NCBI RefSeq assembly: GCF_000577615.1
Contig: NZ_CBXX010000023.1
Location: forward strand, 1-64,000
DNA length: 64,000 bases
Direction: 5' to 3'
Source: Herbaspirillum sp. RV1423
GTDB taxonomy: Bacteria > Pseudomonadota > Gammaproteobacteria > Burkholderiales > Burkholderiaceae_D
Position numbers and translations under genes: made by a program. Positions 61,908 to 64,000 of the stretch are shown one piece after another. The notes under the pieces were generated by a model. It saw only the letters and a list, made by a program, of their open reading frames with translations, was not told the DNA's origin and ran no database searches. How positions within the stretch are numbered: the stretch's first letter is position 1; every line of letters starts with the position of its first letter.

Positions 61908-63770
61908 ATGCTTAATACGATAAACAGTCCAGCCGACCTGCGGCAACTCCAGCGCACCCAGTTGAAGCCGCTGGCCGACGAGTTGCGCGCTTTCGTCCTC
62001 GATTCCGTGTCGAAGACCGGCGGACATCTCTCCTCCAACCTCGGCACGGTCGAGCTGACCATTGCCTTGCATTACGTGTTCAACACGCCGGAAGACCGCA
62101 TCGTCTGGGACGTCGGCCATCAGACTTATCCGCACAAGATCCTTACCGGCCGTCGCGACCAGATGTCGACGCTGCGCCAGTTCAACGGCATCTCCGGCTT
62201 TCCGCGCCGCGCCGAAAGCGAATACGACACCTTCGGCACAGCGCACTCGTCGACGTCGATTTCCGCTGCGCTGGGCATGGCGCTGGCGGCCAGGACCAAG
62301 GGCGAGGATCGCCATGCCATCGCCGTGATCGGCGACGGCGCGATGACCGCCGGCATGGCTTTCGAAGCGTTGAACAATGCGGGCATTTGCGAAGACATCA
62401 ACCTGCTGGTGATCCTCAACGACAACGATATGTCGATCTCGCCGCCGGTCGGCGCGCTCAACCGCTATCTGGCGCGCCTGATGTCCGGGCAGTTCTACGC
62501 CAAGGCCAAGAACGTCGGCAAGTCGATGCTGCCGGCGCCGATGCTGGAGTTGGCCAAGCGCCTTGAAGAGCACGCCAAGGGCATGATCGTGCCGGCCACC
62601 ATGTTCGAGGAATTCGGTTTCAACTACATCGGCCCGATCGACGGCCACGACCTCGATTCGCTGGTCCCGACGCTGCAAAACCTGAAGAACCTCAAGGGCC
62701 CGCAATTCCTGCATGTGGTGACCAAAAAGGGCCAGGGCTACAAGCTGGCCGAAGCCGATCCGGTGTTGTACCACGGCCCCGGCAAATTCAATCCGGCCGA
62801 AGGCATCAAGCCGGCCGCCGCCAGCAAGCTGACCTACACGCAAGTGTTCGGCGACTGGCTGTGCGACATGGCGCAGCAGGACAAGACGCTGGTTGGCATC
62901 ACTCCGGCCATGCGCGAAGGTTCTGGCATGGTGAGGTTCGAGCAGCAATTCCCCGACCGCTACTACGACGTCGGCATCGCCGAGCAGCACGCGGTGACTT
63001 TTGCCGCCGGCATGGCGTGCGAAGGTCTGAAGCCGGTCGTGGCGATTTATTCCACCTTCCTGCAGCGCGCCTACGATCAACTGATCCACGATGTCGCATT
63101 GCAAAACCTCGACGTGACGTTCGCGCTGGACCGCGCCGGCCTGGTCGGCGCCGACGGCGCCACCCACGCCGGCAATTACGACATGGCCTTTTTGCGCTGC
63201 ATTCCCAACATGGTCGTCATGGCCGCGTCGGATGAAAACGAATGCCGCCAGATGCTGTCGACGGCCTTCGCTTACAAGGGACCAGCGTCCGTGCGTTATC
63301 CGCGCGGTTCCGGCACCGGCGCAGCGGTTGAAAAGACCTTGACGACCATCCCGCTCGGCAAGGGAGAAGTACGGCGGACAGGCAAGGGCATCGCAATCCT
63401 GGCTTTCGGCACCATGGTTGCCCCGGCGCTGGAGGCCGGCGACAAACTGAATGCGACCGTCGCCAACATGCGCTTCATCAAGCCGCTGGACGTGGAACTG
63501 GTCAAGCAACTGGCCGCCAGCCATGATGCGCTGGTGACCGTCGAAGAAGGCTGCATCATGGGCGGCGCCGGCGCTGCGGTGGCGGAAGCCCTGGCCGCTG
63601 CCGGCATCGTCAAACCGATCCTGCTCCTGGGTTTGCCGGATCGCTTCATCGACCATGGCGACGCGGGCCAATTGCTGGCGAGTTGCGGCCTCGACGGCGC
63701 CGGTATTGCGGCGTCGATCGAGCAACGCTTCGGCAAGGACCAGCCGCGCCTGGTGGTCAACAACGGCTGA
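61908..63770 (+). CDS. dxs: 1-deoxy-D-xylulose-5-phosphate synthase
   Basis: A 620-residue thiamine diphosphate enzyme of normal length. The TPP motif [18 protein letters not shown], catalytic His region [18 protein letters not shown], and [18 protein letters not shown] are intact. It starts the MEP pathway from pyruvate and glyceraldehyde 3-phosphate. It lies 70 bp after ispA on the same strand. ErpA, encoded elsewhere in this window, matures Fe-S enzymes later in the pathway. Confidence 0.97.
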   Translation: MLNTINSPADLRQLQRTQLKPLADELRAFVLDSVSKTGGHLSSNLGTVELTIALHYVFNTPEDRIVWDVGHQTYPHKILTGRRDQMSTLRQFNGISGFPRRAESEYDTFGTAHSSTSISAALGMALAARTKGEDRHAIAVIGDGAMTAGMAFEALNNAGICEDINLLVILNDNDMSISPPVGALNRYLARLMSGQFYAKAKNVGKSMLPAPMLELAKRLEEHAKGMIVPATMFEEFGFNYIGPIDGHDLDSLVPTLQNLKNLKGPQFLHVVTKKGQGYKLAEADPVLYHGPGKFNPAEGIKPAAASKLTYTQVFGDWLCDMAQQDKTLVGITPAMREGSGMVRFEQQFPDRYYDVGIAEQHAVTFAAGMACEGLKPVVAIYSTFLQRAYDQLIHDVALQNLDVTFALDRAGLVGADGATHAGNYDMAFLRCIPNMVVMAASDENECRQMLSTAFAYKGPASVRYPRGSGTGAAVEKTLTTIPLGKGEVRRTGKGIAILAFGTMVAPALEAGDKLNATVANMRFIKPLDVELVKQLAASHDALVTVEEGCIMGGAGAAVAEALAAAGIVKPILLLGLPDRFIDHGDAGQLLASCGLDGAGIAASIEQRFGKDQPRLVVNNG

Positions 63771-63795
63771 GGAAGCGCGGCGGTCAAGTAAAAAG

Positions 63796-63811
63796 AGCGG
63801 CTCATGCCGCT
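63796..63811. other. Hairpin after dxs
   Basis: AGCGGC-TCAT-GCCGCT, 25 bp after the dxs stop, with no T-run. It may be an end of the repeat region that follows. Confidence 0.5.
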
Positions 63812-63842
63812 AATGCTGTTCAGTTAAACCAATTTTCCCAGT

Positions 63843-63884
63843 CGTCGTCCCAGCGAACGCTGGGTCCTGACTTTCGTCAGGACG
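63843..63884. repeat. REP-like double hairpin
   Basis: Two perfect adjacent stems: CCCAGCG-AA-CGCTGGG (63849-63864) and TCCTGAC-TTTC-GTCAGGA (63865-63882). CGTC on the left and GACG on the right add outer symmetry. Such paired hairpins are typical of dispersed intergenic repeats in betaproteobacteria. Only one copy is in this window. Confidence 0.6.
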
Positions 63885-63934
63885 GCAGTTGTAATGGACT
63901 GACGTGCGGTAAGGAGCCTTTTAAACTTAACTGG

Positions 63935-63961
63935 GCGGCATTCGGCTTATGCTGCTTTTTT
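63935..63961 (+). terminator. Intrinsic terminator at the end of the dxs region
   Basis: Stem GCGGCAT / ATGCTGC (63935-63941, 63949-63955, one G-T pair) followed by six Ts. It lies 165 bp after dxs, beyond the repeat, so it probably ends the xseB-ispA-dxs transcript. Confidence 0.65.
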
Positions 63962-64000
63962 ATTGACGCCACTTTCGTCTATTTTTTCGCCCGATCTTTT

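Noticed and set aside
61902-63725. 607-codon open frame antisense to dxs
   Set aside because: Mirror of a well-conserved gene; no domain, and no ribosome site of note.
1-64000. CRISPR array, prophage, tRNA or rRNA genes
   Set aside because: No regularly spaced direct repeats, no phage structural or integrase genes, and no cloverleaf-like or rRNA sequence were seen on reading the intergenic regions.

Overview
The window looks like chromosomal DNA of a betaproteobacterium in Burkholderiales, most likely an Oxalobacteraceae member close to Herbaspirillum. The evidence is high GC with strong GC bias at third codon positions, the gene orders rplM-rpsI-argC-DUF6776-bactofilin-erpA, hemL-thiD-rubredoxin-pilGHIJ-chpA and xseB-ispA-dxs, and the mix of sugar-acid and amino-acid ABC transport genes. 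The genus is inferred from protein and synteny recognition, not from a search. I saw no rRNA, tRNA, CRISPR array, prophage or complete insertion sequence.

Region 1 (1-11400): a truncated PagL-type lipid A deacylase, then a large minus-strand sugar-acid catabolic locus: SMP-30 lactonase, SDR dehydrogenase, FAH-family enzyme, UxaA-family dehydratase, a four-gene polar-amino-acid-type ABC transporter and an AraD1/GguC-type FAH protein, with a divergent LysR regulator. A 267-bp palindromic element (10079-10345) sits in the divergent promoter region. The enzymes fit a non-phosphorylative route in which an aldonate is dehydrated, oxidised at C4 and hydrolysed.

Region 2 (11400-25650): a DUF3047 lipoprotein, a DUF1304 membrane protein, an unrecognised protein, an M20 amidohydrolase divergent from a dppBCDF-like operon that lacks a binding protein, a LysE exporter with a convergent AraC regulator, a molybdopterin oxidoreductase, a predicted zinc aminopeptidase lipoprotein and a FadD-type acyl-CoA ligase.

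Region 3 (25650-38400): a minus-strand yciA / 2-hydroxyacid dehydrogenase / dgoK / dgoA cluster, an ATM1-type ABC exporter, a HypT-like LysR regulator, glutamate dehydrogenase, and tandem binding-protein paralogues leading into gltIJKL. Glutamate import and glutamate oxidation are therefore neighbours.

Region 4 (38400-47520): housekeeping genes: pyrC, coq7, OsmC, rplM-rpsI, argC, a coiled-coil membrane protein, bactofilin, erpA, hemL, a divergent ThiD-like kinase and rubredoxin. A candidate small RNA with an anti-Shine-Dalgarno loop lies upstream of the rplM promoter.

Region 5 (47520-64000): the twitching-motility chemosensory operon pilGHIJ-chpA, a ZIP metal transporter with no canonical start codon, a sulfurtransferase and EamA pair, a Rieske oxygenase, and the isoprenoid operon xseB-ispA-dxs. 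The window ends in a repeat-rich stretch.
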